From Aeromicrobium terrae (GTDB taxonomy: Bacteria; Actinomycetota; Actinomycetes; Propionibacteriales; Nocardioidaceae): DNA of 64,000 nucleotides. The DNA is taken from the NCBI RefSeq assembly GCF_008039565.1, contig NZ_VDUX01000001.1:558001-622000 (forward strand), in the 5' to 3' direction. Positions 32,185 through 42,849 of the stretch are shown here, in pieces. The notes below the pieces were generated by a model that was not told the DNA's origin, ran no database searches, and worked only from the letters and a program-made list of their open reading frames with translations. Positions within the stretch are counted from its first letter, which is position 1, and every line of letters begins with the position of its first letter. The translations under genes and the position numbers were made by a program.

Positions 32185-32694
32185 CTAACGGCCGGGCTTG
32201 TACCTGCCGCGGACGTGCACCAAGGCCTCCTCGCCCCCGGGCTCGACGTGCTCCACCGTGCCCTCGAGGAGAAGTCCCCAGCCGACGTGGCGCGGCGGCT
32301 CGGGGTCAAGCCGGACGCCGATCCACCCGGCGGACCCGGCAAGCACGGGACCCCACTCAGAGTCGCTCCACTCTCCCTGCGTGAACGGCCCGCCCGGCGA
32401 CGGGACGGTGCCGGCGAACGCGTCAGCCAGGTACTCGTGCCCCGCGGCGAGGACGTTCACGGTGACCGTCGTCGGCGGCGGGTCCCACAGCGGCGACTCC
32501 TCGTCGACCAGCCCGAGCACGCGCGCGGGATCCCCCGCGGCGACGATGACCGACGAGACCGTGAGCCCGCGGCGCTCGCGGCCCGTGCCGGCCGCCCAGA
32601 CCGTGACCGGGGCCGGCAGCCGGCCGCGGAGCCGCCGCACCGGGTCGCGGTCGCCCTCCGGCGGCACGAACGGATGCTCGGAGTGGATGGTCAC
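32185..32694 (-). CDS. Flavin reductase-like FMN-binding protein
   Basis: 169 residues with the split-barrel flavin reductase fold: LPAPVTVWAAG, GLTVSSVIVAAGDPARVLGLVDEESP, VTVNVLAAGHEYLADAFAG and the C-terminal EEALVHVRGRYKPG. Family members reduce FMN/FAD with NAD(P)H for partner monooxygenases or hold flavin only. A GTG start lies 4 bp after the PQ-loop gene; dxs follows 9 bp later. A partner oxygenase is not in the same operon, but a flavin monooxygenase with a matching promoter layout is 2 kb away (34774-35877); that enzyme type usually needs no partner. Confidence 0.83.
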   Translation of the reverse strand: MTIHSEHPFVPPEGDRDPVRRLRGRLPAPVTVWAAGTGRERRGLTVSSVIVAAGDPARVLGLVDEESPLWDPPPTTVTVNVLAAGHEYLADAFAGTVPSPGGPFTQGEWSDSEWGPVLAGSAGWIGVRLDPEPPRHVGWGLLLEGTVEHVEPGGEEALVHVRGRYKPGR

Positions 32695-32698
32695 ACAC

Positions 32699-33001
32699 TC
32701 AGCGTACGAGGACGAGCTCCGGAGGCCGCTCGCCCGGCCGCCGCGCGTACCGCCGGCGCCAGTAGAGCATCAGGCCGGTCGTCGTGACGTTGAACGCGTG
32801 CAGCGCCCACAGCGGGCCGGGCGGCAGGTGGAAGACGTAGACGGCGTAGAGCGCGTTGCCGACGTTCGCCAGCACGAGGTTGCCGGTGCTGTACGAGGAC
32901 AGGTCCCGGCTCCGGTAGGCCTTCAGGAGCATCGGCAGGGTCGCGCTCGCGAACACCACGGTCGCGAGCGAACCGGCCACGGTCGGTGCTGACGTCATCA
33001 T
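32699..33001 (-). CDS. Small PQ-loop (SemiSWEET-like) membrane protein
   Basis: 100 residues with three hydrophobic segments (about 7-25, 40-58, 64-82) and, after the first, LPMLLKAYRSRDLSSYS, a degenerate PQ-loop (Pro kept, Gln replaced). This is the size and layout of SemiSWEET half-transporters, which dimerise to pass small sugars, but the exact substrate cannot be assigned. The gene starts ATGATG at 33001. A TAGCGT -10 box 7 bp upstream predicts a leaderless or nearly leaderless transcript. First gene of the dxs operon. Confidence 0.72.
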   Translation of the reverse strand: MMTSAPTVAGSLATVVFASATLPMLLKAYRSRDLSSYSTGNLVLANVGNALYAVYVFHLPPGPLWALHAFNVTTTGLMLYWRRRYARRPGERPPELVLVR

Positions 33002-33006
33002 GCGTC

Positions 33007-33054
33007 GACGCTAGGGAGGATAGACCGGTCCTCTCATCGGGAGGACGACCCATC
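33007..33054 (-). promoter_or_regulatory. Promoter/operator of the PQ-loop-flavin reductase-dxs operon
   Basis: On the minus strand, GATGGGT (33054-33048), 6 bp, CCCGATG (33041-33035), 19 bp, CCTAGCGTC (33015-33007). The same three boxes with identical spacing precede the flavin monooxygenase gene (35951-35904). TAGCGT fits the TANNNT -10 consensus, and CCCGATG then falls at about -31 to -37, a position typical for an activator overlapping the -35. The LuxR-type protein encoded just downstream of this site (stop at 33111) is the natural candidate to bind it. Confidence 0.6.
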
Positions 33055-33110
33055 TTCCGCCTCGTGCGGCTGCGTAGGGATGCTCACGTCGGTGCGCCGG
33101 GGGTCTGGCC

Positions 33111-34736
33111 TCAGACGAGCTGGTGCTGGAACGCATAGGCCGCCGCCTCGGTGCGCGACTTGACGTCGGTCTTTCCGAAGATGTTGCTGAGGTGCCGGGC
33201 GACCGTCTTCTCGCTGAGGAACAGCTCCGCTGCGATCTGCGGGTTCGAGCGGCCGGACGCGACCAGCCGCAGCACCTCGATCTCCCGTGCGGTGAGGCCG
33301 TCCGGCCGCGTGGTCCCGAGCAGGCGCTCCACCTCGCGTCGCGCTGGCTCGGCCCCCAGCTCGGTGAAGATCCGTCCGGCCACGGTGAGCTCGGCCGCGG
33401 CCGAGTCCTCGTCGTCCATGGCCCGGAAGGCCTGCGCGATTCGCGTGCGGGCCCACGCCGCCTCGTACCGAGCGCCCAGGTCCAGCCAGGTCCGCCATGC
33501 AGCACGGAGGTGGGGCAGCCCGTCCGGTGCCGACCCTTGGGCGAGACACACGGACCCCCTGGCGTACGCCGCGGACGCCGTGACGATCGGCGAGCCGAAG
33601 GCCGCTGCGATCTGCTCGAGCTCCTCCGCGGCCGACGACGCTGCGTCCACGTCACCTGCCGCGAGGAACACCTGGACGACGACGGGCAGCACCTGGCTCC
33701 GTCGCACCGGGTTTTGGTAGTCGTCGAGCATCCGCCGGGCCGCTGCCACCGTGGCGTCGACGCGCCCCTGCGCGAGCCACAGCAGCGTCAGGCCGGGCTG
33801 TGGGTCGTGGCCGAGCTCGTCCGCGGCCGCGTACGCAGCGGCGGCGTCGTCGAGGTCCCCGCGCAGCCGCAGCAGGCCGGCACGCTCGAGCTCGACCTCG
33901 CCGAGCGCCGACCCGCCCAACCCCTGCACCGTGTACCGCTCCTCGGCGAGGGCCAGCTCGTCCAGGGCGTCCTCCCACGCACCCTGCGACCGCATGATCT
34001 GGGCGCGATGCACGGCTGCCTGGCCGGTGAACGGCACCAGGCCCTCCTGCGCCTCGCACCAGGTGGAGAGCAGACGTGTCCAGTCCGTCATGCGCCGGAC
34101 GTCGTCGAGCTCCTGGCACGCGTCGATCATCGTGCAGTAGATGCGTCCCGACATGATCGGCGAGACGTCGCCCGACACCACGCCGAGCATCGCCTCGTCC
34201 AGCAGCGCGAGGCCCTCCTTGACGCGGCTCTGGTAGATCGCCATGCGCCCCTGGACGACGAGCCCCATCGCGACGAGGTCCGGCTCGCGGTGTCGGCGGC
34301 CGGCTTCCACGACCGTCGCGGCCAGCTCGACGGCCTCGGCGGGGCGACCACCGAAGACGTGCTGGAGCATCTCGTTCATCTGGAGGAAGCCATGCTCGGC
34401 GCAGTCCGGCTCCCCCTCGAGCAGCCGGGTGGCCCGCGCCATCCATCCGCCGCTCGCAGCCGCGTGGCCGGACACGTCCAGGATCATCGTCAGCAGCAGG
34501 GCGTCCCGTGCGGCGGCCAGAGGCTCGTCCCCCTCCTCGTGCCGATGGAACGCGCGCTCGAGGGCACGCATGCTCGTCTCCGTGTCGCCGACGAGGAACG
34601 CCGCGGTGGCCAGGGCCCTGAGGTCGTCCGTCTCCAGCTCGCCGAGGTCGGGTGCGGCGAGCCGGTCACGGGCCGACTGCCACTCCTGGCGGCCGTAGGC
34701 CTCCCGTCCCCGGATGAGCTGGTCGACGACGTTCAC
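33111..34736 (-). CDS. LuxR-family transcriptional regulator with helical-repeat sensor region
   Basis: 541 residues. The C-terminal 65 residues are a LuxR/NarL helix-turn-helix (GLTAREIEVLRLVASGRSNPQIAAELFLSEKTVARHLSNIFGK). The first 450 residues are Ala/Leu-rich helix pairs resembling TPR-type repeats, without the Walker A motif of the larger LAL/MalT regulators, so the ligand or partner is sensed without an ATPase. The GTG at 34736 is preceded by a perfect AGGAGG; in-frame sequence further upstream overlaps the monooxygenase gene. It follows that gene by 37 bp on the same strand and probably regulates it. Confidence 0.9.
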   Translation of the reverse strand: MNVVDQLIRGREAYGRQEWQSARDRLAAPDLGELETDDLRALATAAFLVGDTETSMRALERAFHRHEEGDEPLAAARDALLLTMILDVSGHAAASGGWMARATRLLEGEPDCAEHGFLQMNEMLQHVFGGRPAEAVELAATVVEAGRRHREPDLVAMGLVVQGRMAIYQSRVKEGLALLDEAMLGVVSGDVSPIMSGRIYCTMIDACQELDDVRRMTDWTRLLSTWCEAQEGLVPFTGQAAVHRAQIMRSQGAWEDALDELALAEERYTVQGLGGSALGEVELERAGLLRLRGDLDDAAAAYAAADELGHDPQPGLTLLWLAQGRVDATVAAARRMLDDYQNPVRRSQVLPVVVQVFLAAGDVDAASSAAEELEQIAAAFGSPIVTASAAYARGSVCLAQGSAPDGLPHLRAAWRTWLDLGARYEAAWARTRIAQAFRAMDDEDSAAAELTVAGRIFTELGAEPARREVERLLGTTRPDGLTAREIEVLRLVASGRSNPQIAAELFLSEKTVARHLSNIFGKTDVKSRTEAAAYAFQHQLV

Positions 34737-34773
34737 CGCAACCTCCTGAGCGAAGGTTACGCCCGAAACGGCC

Positions 34774-35877
34774 TCAACCGACCCTGGCCGCGGAGCGCGA
34801 CCCAGCCATCCGCTGGACGATCCGCTTCGCCACGTAGCCGGTGTCGCGATCCTTGCCCGCGATGAACATCGAAGCTCCCGAGCTCTGGAACGCGAGTCCG
34901 CAGAAGTAGAGCCCGGGCGCCTCGTCGACGACGCCGCGCAGCTCCCTGGGCCAGCCATCAGGCTGCAGGACGTCGGGCTCGAGCCAGGAGAGGTCGTGCC
35001 GGAACCCCGTGCACCAGATGACGTTGGCGACGTCGAGGACTCGGCCGTCGGCGAGCACCGGCTTCCCGTCCTCGACCCCCACGACGCGCTCGTGCACGCG
35101 CTCGACCCCGCGGTCGAGCAGGTCCGACCGCTTCACGCGCAGCATCGGGCCCCCGTGGTGACGGACCTCGTCCATCTCCTTGCGGCCGATCGGCGTCCTG
35201 CGGCTCAGCACGTGCCCGAACATGAAAAGCAGCGCCGGGAAGACCACCTTGAACATCGGCGACTCGAGTCGCACGGGGATCTGCCCGGGGTCACGACCGC
35301 ACAGGATGGTCCGATGGTCCGTCGCGACCTCATAGGCGATGTCGGCGCCGGAGTGCGACCCGCCGACCACGAGGACCGGCCCGTCCTGCAGCTGGGCCGG
35401 ACGGCGGTACGTGCTGGAGTGCAGCTGCATGATCATCGGGTCGAGCTCGTCGGCGAAGTCGGGGATCGCCGGCGTGCCGCCGAGTGTTCCTGTCGCGACG
35501 ACGACGTTGTCGGAGAAGATCGTGTCGTCCCCGCAGGTCGTGACGTAGCCGTCGCCGTGGGCGGCGACCCGGTCCACCCGCGTGCCGAGCCGCACCGGGA
35601 CGTCGAGCTGGTGCGCGTACGCCTCCAGGTAGGCAGCGACCTCGTCCTTGCCGGGGAAGGACCACGGCGGCGCCGGGAACGGCATCCCGGGCAGCCCGTC
35701 GTACTTCGCCGGGCTGTAGAGCTTGAGCGTGTCCCACTGGTGACGCCAGCCGTCGCCGATGCGCTCGTGCGCATCGACGACGAGGCAGGAGCGGGAGCTC
35801 TTCTGCAGGTGGTGCGCGGTGGCCAGGCCTGCGTGGCCGGCTCCGATGATCAGGGTTTCGACGTGCTCGACGGACAT
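34774..35877 (-). CDS. CzcO-type flavin-containing monooxygenase/oxidoreductase
   Basis: 367 residues. Two dinucleotide folds: FAD site GAGHAGLATA (residues 12-21) and NADPH site GGSHSGAD in the middle. The QLHSSTYRRP stretch matches the FxGxxxHxxxY/P fingerprint of flavin monooxygenases in degenerate form, and WCTGFRHDLSWL is the conserved ATG/TGF loop. The enzyme should oxygenate a small lipophilic or amine/sulfide substrate; which one is unknown. ATG 35877 follows GGAGG. It is co-oriented with the LuxR gene and divergent from an MFS transporter, suggesting a modify-and-export unit. Confidence 0.85.
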   Translation of the reverse strand: MSVEHVETLIIGAGHAGLATAHHLQKSSRSCLVVDAHERIGDGWRHQWDTLKLYSPAKYDGLPGMPFPAPPWSFPGKDEVAAYLEAYAHQLDVPVRLGTRVDRVAAHGDGYVTTCGDDTIFSDNVVVATGTLGGTPAIPDFADELDPMIMQLHSSTYRRPAQLQDGPVLVVGGSHSGADIAYEVATDHRTILCGRDPGQIPVRLESPMFKVVFPALLFMFGHVLSRRTPIGRKEMDEVRHHGGPMLRVKRSDLLDRGVERVHERVVGVEDGKPVLADGRVLDVANVIWCTGFRHDLSWLEPDVLQPDGWPRELRGVVDEAPGLYFCGLAFQSSGASMFIAGKDRDTGYVAKRIVQRMAGSRSAARVG

Positions 35878-35903
35878 GATGACCTCCAGAGGATGAGGCC
35901 ACT

Positions 35904-35972
35904 GACGCTAGGAACGGTGCCGCCCGCCCGACATCGGGCGATCCACCCATCCTGGGCCCCGGCGACATGGGT
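35904..35972. promoter_or_regulatory. Shared divergent operator region (monooxygenase / MFS)
   Basis: Minus strand, toward the monooxygenase: GATGGGT (35951-35945), 6 bp, CCCGATG (35938-35932), 19 bp, CCTAGCGTC (35912-35904), the same layout as at 33054-33007. Toward the MFS gene a weaker copy starts with CATGGGT (35966-35972) followed 7 bp later by CCCACGG. The two half-sites ACCCAT (35945-35950) and ATGGGT (35967-35972) also form an inverted repeat, so one dimeric regulator could act on both promoters. Confidence 0.6.
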
Positions 35973-36017
35973 GGGTCTGCCCACGGATGTGTCGGTGCCG
36001 CCCGTGAAGATGGTCCG

Positions 36018-37352
36018 GTGAGCACGACCGACCGTCCCGCGCTGCGCGAGTTCTGGACCGATCTGCCGCGCGAGGGCAAGTACCTGCTCTCCGTCGTCGG
36101 CGTGCAGTGCATCGGCACCGGCCTCGTGCTGCCGTTCTGGGTGGTCTACCTGCACGAGGTCCGCGGCTTCGCGCTGGACACCGTCGGCCTGCTGATGTCG
36201 CTGCTGCCGCTCGCCGGGTTCCTCATCACCGTGCCCGGAGGCATCCTGATCGACCGGTTCGGGCCGCGGCGCGCCCTGATGCTCTGCCTGTCCATGGCGT
36301 GCGTCGGCGAGCTGGTGATGGCGTTCGCCACCACCGTGCCCGTCTCGGCCGTCGGTCTGTCCCTCGTCGGGGCGAGCTTCGGGCTCACCTGGCCCGCGTC
36401 GCAGTCGATGGTCGCGTCCGTGGTGCCGTCAGGCATCCGGCAGCGGTACTTCGGCATGAACTTCGCCCTGCTGAACCTCGGGATCGGCATCGGCGGCATC
36501 ATCGGCGGACTGTTCGCCGACGTCGACCGCGTGAGCACGTTCCAGACGATGTACGTCGTCGAGGCCGCCAGCTACCTGCCGGCGCTGGTGCTGATGCTCG
36601 GGCCGCTGCGCCACGCGGGCGCCCCCGTGACCGTCCACCACGACCACGCGACGCCCTCCGTGTCCTACCTCGCGCTGCTCCGCCACCGCGCGGTGCTGCC
36701 GCTCGTGGTCCTGTCGTTCGCGTCCGCGTTCGTCGGGTATGCACAGCTCAACGCCGGGCTCCCGGCCTACGCGCGCGCCGTCAGCGAGGTCTCCACGCGG
36801 GCGCTCGGGTGGTCGTTCGCCACCAACACGCTCGTGATCGTGCTCCTGCAGCTCGTCGTGCTGCAGCGCATCGAGGGCCACCGCCGCACGCGGGTCGTGC
36901 TCGTCATGAGCGCGGTCTGGGGCGTGTGCTGGCTGGTCCTGGCCAGCACGTCGCTGGTGCCCGGCACGATCCTGGCCGCACTGCTCCTGTCGGCCGCGGC
37001 GGGCGTGTTCGCGCTCGGCGAGACGCTGCTGCAGCCCACCATCCCGGCCATGGTCAACGACATGGCCCCGGACCACCTGCGCGGCCGCTACAACGCCGTC
37101 ACGTCGGCCGGCTTCCAGCTCGCGTCCGTCGCGGGGCCGCCCGTGGCCGGTTTCCTCGTCGGCCACCACCTCGCGTCGGCCTGGATCGGCCTCCTGCTCG
37201 CCTCCCTCGTCGGCGTGGCGATCATCGCCGTCCGTTGGGTGGAGCCGTCGCTCACGCCCACGGCGAACGGCATCACCGAGGTGTCGGCGGACCTCACGAT
37301 CCCGCCGACCGACCCGGTCGTGCCGCCGGCGCCGCAGCCGCCACCGGCCTGA
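36018..37352 (+). CDS. MFS transporter
   Basis: 444-residue membrane protein with about 12 hydrophobic segments. Motif A after the second segment reads GGILIDRFGPRRALM, and the fifth segment carries the GASFGLTWPASQSMVASV region. GTG at 36018 is the likely start: it comes right after the divergent operator region and the earlier in-frame residues look non-coding. The C-terminal tail is Pro-rich (DPVVPPAPQPPPA). The divergent partner is a flavin monooxygenase, so export of its substrate or product is plausible but unproven. Ends 4 bp before the convergent aconitase stop. Confidence 0.87.
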   Translation: MSTTDRPALREFWTDLPREGKYLLSVVGVQCIGTGLVLPFWVVYLHEVRGFALDTVGLLMSLLPLAGFLITVPGGILIDRFGPRRALMLCLSMACVGELVMAFATTVPVSAVGLSLVGASFGLTWPASQSMVASVVPSGIRQRYFGMNFALLNLGIGIGGIIGGLFADVDRVSTFQTMYVVEAASYLPALVLMLGPLRHAGAPVTVHHDHATPSVSYLALLRHRAVLPLVVLSFASAFVGYAQLNAGLPAYARAVSEVSTRALGWSFATNTLVIVLLQLVVLQRIEGHRRTRVVLVMSAVWGVCWLVLASTSLVPGTILAALLLSAAAGVFALGETLLQPTIPAMVNDMAPDHLRGRYNAVTSAGFQLASVAGPPVAGFLVGHHLASAWIGLLLASLVGVAIIAVRWVEPSLTPTANGITEVSADLTIPPTDPVVPPAPQPPPA

Positions 37353-37355
37353 TGC

Positions 37356-40187
<2,832 letters not shown>

Positions 40188-40276
40188 CTGGATCTCCTTC
40201 GCGCTGTCGGACCCATCCTGCCGAGCGGCGATGTTCCGCGCCAGATCAGGTCCGCCTTACCGGTGGCCGGGAAAGT

Positions 40277-40307
40277 CTCTTGACATCAAGATACATGATG
40301 TCGAGAG
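40277..40307. promoter_or_regulatory. Overlapping palindromes upstream of acnA
   Basis: TCTTGA-CA-TCAAGA (40278-40291) is a perfect 6-2-6 palindrome. It overlaps a wider inverted repeat, CTCTTGACATC (40277-40287), 9 bp, GATGTCGAGAG (40297-40307), matching at 10 of 11 positions. So three related half-sites are present about 90-110 bp upstream of the acnA ATG. The look is that of a MarR-type site; from memory, the MarR-family protein TamR binds near the aconitase gene in Streptomyces. No marR gene is in the window. Confidence 0.5.
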
Positions 40308-40315
40308 GAATCGCG

Positions 40316-41005
40316 TCAGATCAGGTCCGGGAACTGCCAGAGCAACGGCCAGTAGAACGCGACGTAGGTGGCGGCGACGGTGAGCACGCCGGCGACGCCG
40401 AGCGCATCGAGCACGACCAGCGCGCGACGCCGCTCCGGACGGGTCGTGGCGTCGAGCCCTTCCGCCCGGACCACGGAGGTGCGCAGGAGCCGGTCCGCGA
40501 CCCCGCGGTCGGTGGGCAGCAGGAGCGGGACGACCAGCACCAGGAGCGCGACGTACGCCGCTCCCCCGACGTGCCAGCTCTCCGGTGTGCCCTCGCGCAG
40601 GACGGTGGGCAGGCCGATCGGGATGGCGGCCGCGGCGAGGTCGAGCAGGAGCACCATCACCAGGCCACGGAGCAGTCCGCGGACGGGACCGGTCGGGGCG
40701 CCGTCACCGACGTCGACGACCGCGATGCCGCAGCGGTGCTTCCCGATGCTGTGGCCACGCACTCCCTGCCGGTAGCCGTTGTTCCAGAGCACGAACAGCT
40801 CGCCGACGGCCAGCCCGCTGAGGATCAGGCCGTCGGACATGCTGATGGACCAGTAGTCGCTCCGGTCGCCGTCGCCCACGGCCTCGGAGACGGCCCGCAC
40901 CACGGCGTACGCGACGGCGCCCACCGTGAACGCCAGGCAGAACAGCAGCGCGTCCTGGCCCAGCGCCGCACGACGGAGCTCGCGGACGGTCCTGAAGCCG
41001 GGCAT
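40316..41005 (-). CDS. RDD-family membrane protein
   Basis: 229 residues with about five hydrophobic segments. The conserved RDD-family stretch YRQGVRGHSIGKHRCGIAVVD is followed by RGLLRGLVMVLLLDL and TDRGVADRLLRT. The canonical RDD tripeptide near the N-terminus is represented only by ALGQDALLF, a weak match. RDD proteins are small membrane proteins of mixed or unknown role, some acting in ion transport. It diverges from the MFS-CNBD gene across 129 bp and its stop is 11 bp from the acnA operator palindromes. Confidence 0.8.
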   Translation of the reverse strand: MPGFRTVRELRRAALGQDALLFCLAFTVGAVAYAVVRAVSEAVGDGDRSDYWSISMSDGLILSGLAVGELFVLWNNGYRQGVRGHSIGKHRCGIAVVDVGDGAPTGPVRGLLRGLVMVLLLDLAAAAIPIGLPTVLREGTPESWHVGGAAYVALLVLVVPLLLPTDRGVADRLLRTSVVRAEGLDATTRPERRRALVVLDALGVAGVLTVAATYVAFYWPLLWQFPDLI

Positions 41006-41134
41006 GCCTCACTGTGTCGCGCGGGTCAGCCGGACACAAGCGGCCGCGCCGCCCATCTCCGCGATTCGGGGTACACCCGCTGGCGGCCGGGCATATCGTC
41101 GGACTGGCTCTACGAGAGACGGGACGGTTGCTCC

Positions 41135-42841
41135 ATGGCCGGCGTGACCGACGACGTACCTGCGGAGGAGACCTCCGCGGCGGCCGGCGAGGCCGCCGGT
41201 GGCTTGCGGACGTCCCTCGGGCACGTCCTCCGGAACCGCAACATCCGCCGCATCCAGCTCGCGTTCGTCGGCTCGGCGATCGGCGACGGTGCCTACGCCA
41301 TCGCGGTGGCGATCTTCGCCTACCAGGCCGGCGGCGCCACGGCGGTCGGCATCTGGATGGCCATCCGCTACACGTTGATGGCGGTCACCGCGCCCTTCGG
41401 CGCCCTGCTCGCCGACCGGTGGCCGCGCAAGCGCGTGATGATCCTCGCGGACCTGATCCGCGCGGTGCTCGTGACCGGGTCGGCGATCCTCCTTTACGCC
41501 GACGCCCCGGCCGCCCCCGTCTACGTCCTGGCGACCCTCACGTCGTTGCTCGCGTCGCCGTTCCTCGTGGCCCAGCGCGCCATCCTGCCGAGCCTGGCCG
41601 AGCGGCCCGAGGAGCTGACGGCCGCCAACGGCACCGCCAGCACGATCGACTCGCTCGCCTTCTTCGCCGGACCCGCGCTCGGCGGCCTGCTGCTCGAGTT
41701 CACCACCGTCCAAGGTGTGTTCCTGGTCGAGGTCGCCACGTTCCTGTGGTCGATGGCGCTCGTCGCCGGCGTCCGGGTGCCGGCCGCGCCGGAGGCCGAC
41801 GCGCCCGAGGCCTCGCCCGAGGAACCGGAGGCCGACGAACCGAGCTTCCTGAGCGAGACCGCGGCCGGGTTCCGCACGATCGGCTCCGACTCCGGCCTGC
41901 TCCTGGTGACGATCGCCGTCTGCGTCCAGACGATCGTCGCCGGCGCCCTGATGGTGATCCTGGTGGCCATGGCCGCCGAGGTGCTGGACTCCGGCGAGAG
42001 CGGGGTGGGCTACCTCAACTCGGTCTTCGGGATCGGCTGCATCCTCGGCGGCTTCTACGCGATCAGCCGAGCGTCCAAGGAACGCCTCGCCGGCGACCTC
42101 GCGGTGGGCGTGCTGCTCTGGTCGCTCCCCTTGCTGCTCGTCTCGGCCTGGTCTGTCCCGGCTGCGTGCTACATCGCGATCGCGCTCGTCGGCATCGGCA
42201 ACCCGATGGTCGACGTCAACCTCGACACGATCATGCAGCGCCTCGCGCCCGACGAGGTGCTCGGCCGGGTGTTCGGAGCCCTCGAGTCCGCCGCCATCGC
42301 CGCGATGGCGCTCGGCGCGGTCGTGATGCCAGGACTGCTCGAGTGGCTGGGCCTCGAGTGGGCCCTGATGGTCATCTCCGTGCCGGTCGCCGTCGTGACC
42401 CTGCTGATGCTTCCGAAGCTGCTCGCCCTCGACGTCAGGCTCCGCGCACCGGCGGCGCTCGAGCTCATCCGAGGCGTCGACATCTTCGCTCCCCTGTCGC
42501 CGGCCGCGCAGGACTCGCTGGCGCGTGGGGCGGTCGAGCAGCAGTTCTCCGCAGGGGCCGTCCTCATGCGCGAGGGCGACGCGGGCGACGACTTCTTCGT
42601 CATCGAGTCCGGCCTGGTGGAGGTCACACAGGAGGGCCGTGTGCTGCGGCGCGAGGGCCCGGGCGAGTACTTCGGCGAGATCGCCCTGCTGCGCGACGTG
42701 CCCAGGACGGCCACGATCACCGCCGTCGACGACACCGTCGTCCGCACCATCACGCGCGACGACTTCCTCGCAGCCGTCTCCGGCCACGGCGAGGCCCGGT
42801 CCGCCGCCGAGAGCACCGTGTCCCGCCGGCTGGCGGTCTGA
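41135..42841 (+). CDS. MFS transporter fused to a C-terminal cyclic-nucleotide-binding domain
   Basis: 568 residues. Residues about 25-430 are an MFS carrier of the macrolide-exporter-like (MefA/MDR) type, with motif A variant APFGALLADRWPRKRVMI. Residues about 445-560 are a cNMP-binding domain: FSAGAVLMREGDAGDDFFVIESG, then the phosphate-binding cassette YFGEIALLRDVPRTATITA with the Glu and Arg that bind ribose and phosphate. A nucleotide-gated transporter is therefore likely. The 8-bp gap to the cyclase gene makes a signal-producer/receiver pair. ATG 41135 is preceded by a weak ribosome site. Confidence 0.88.
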   Translation: MAGVTDDVPAEETSAAAGEAAGGLRTSLGHVLRNRNIRRIQLAFVGSAIGDGAYAIAVAIFAYQAGGATAVGIWMAIRYTLMAVTAPFGALLADRWPRKRVMILADLIRAVLVTGSAILLYADAPAAPVYVLATLTSLLASPFLVAQRAILPSLAERPEELTAANGTASTIDSLAFFAGPALGGLLLEFTTVQGVFLVEVATFLWSMALVAGVRVPAAPEADAPEASPEEPEADEPSFLSETAAGFRTIGSDSGLLLVTIAVCVQTIVAGALMVILVAMAAEVLDSGESGVGYLNSVFGIGCILGGFYAISRASKERLAGDLAVGVLLWSLPLLLVSAWSVPAACYIAIALVGIGNPMVDVNLDTIMQRLAPDEVLGRVFGALESAAIAAMALGAVVMPGLLEWLGLEWALMVISVPVAVVTLLMLPKLLALDVRLRAPAALELIRGVDIFAPLSPAAQDSLARGAVEQQFSAGAVLMREGDAGDDFFVIESGLVEVTQEGRVLRREGPGEYFGEIALLRDVPRTATITAVDDTVVRTITRDDFLAAVSGHGEARSAAESTVSRRLAV

Positions 42842-42849
42842 GGCCGACC

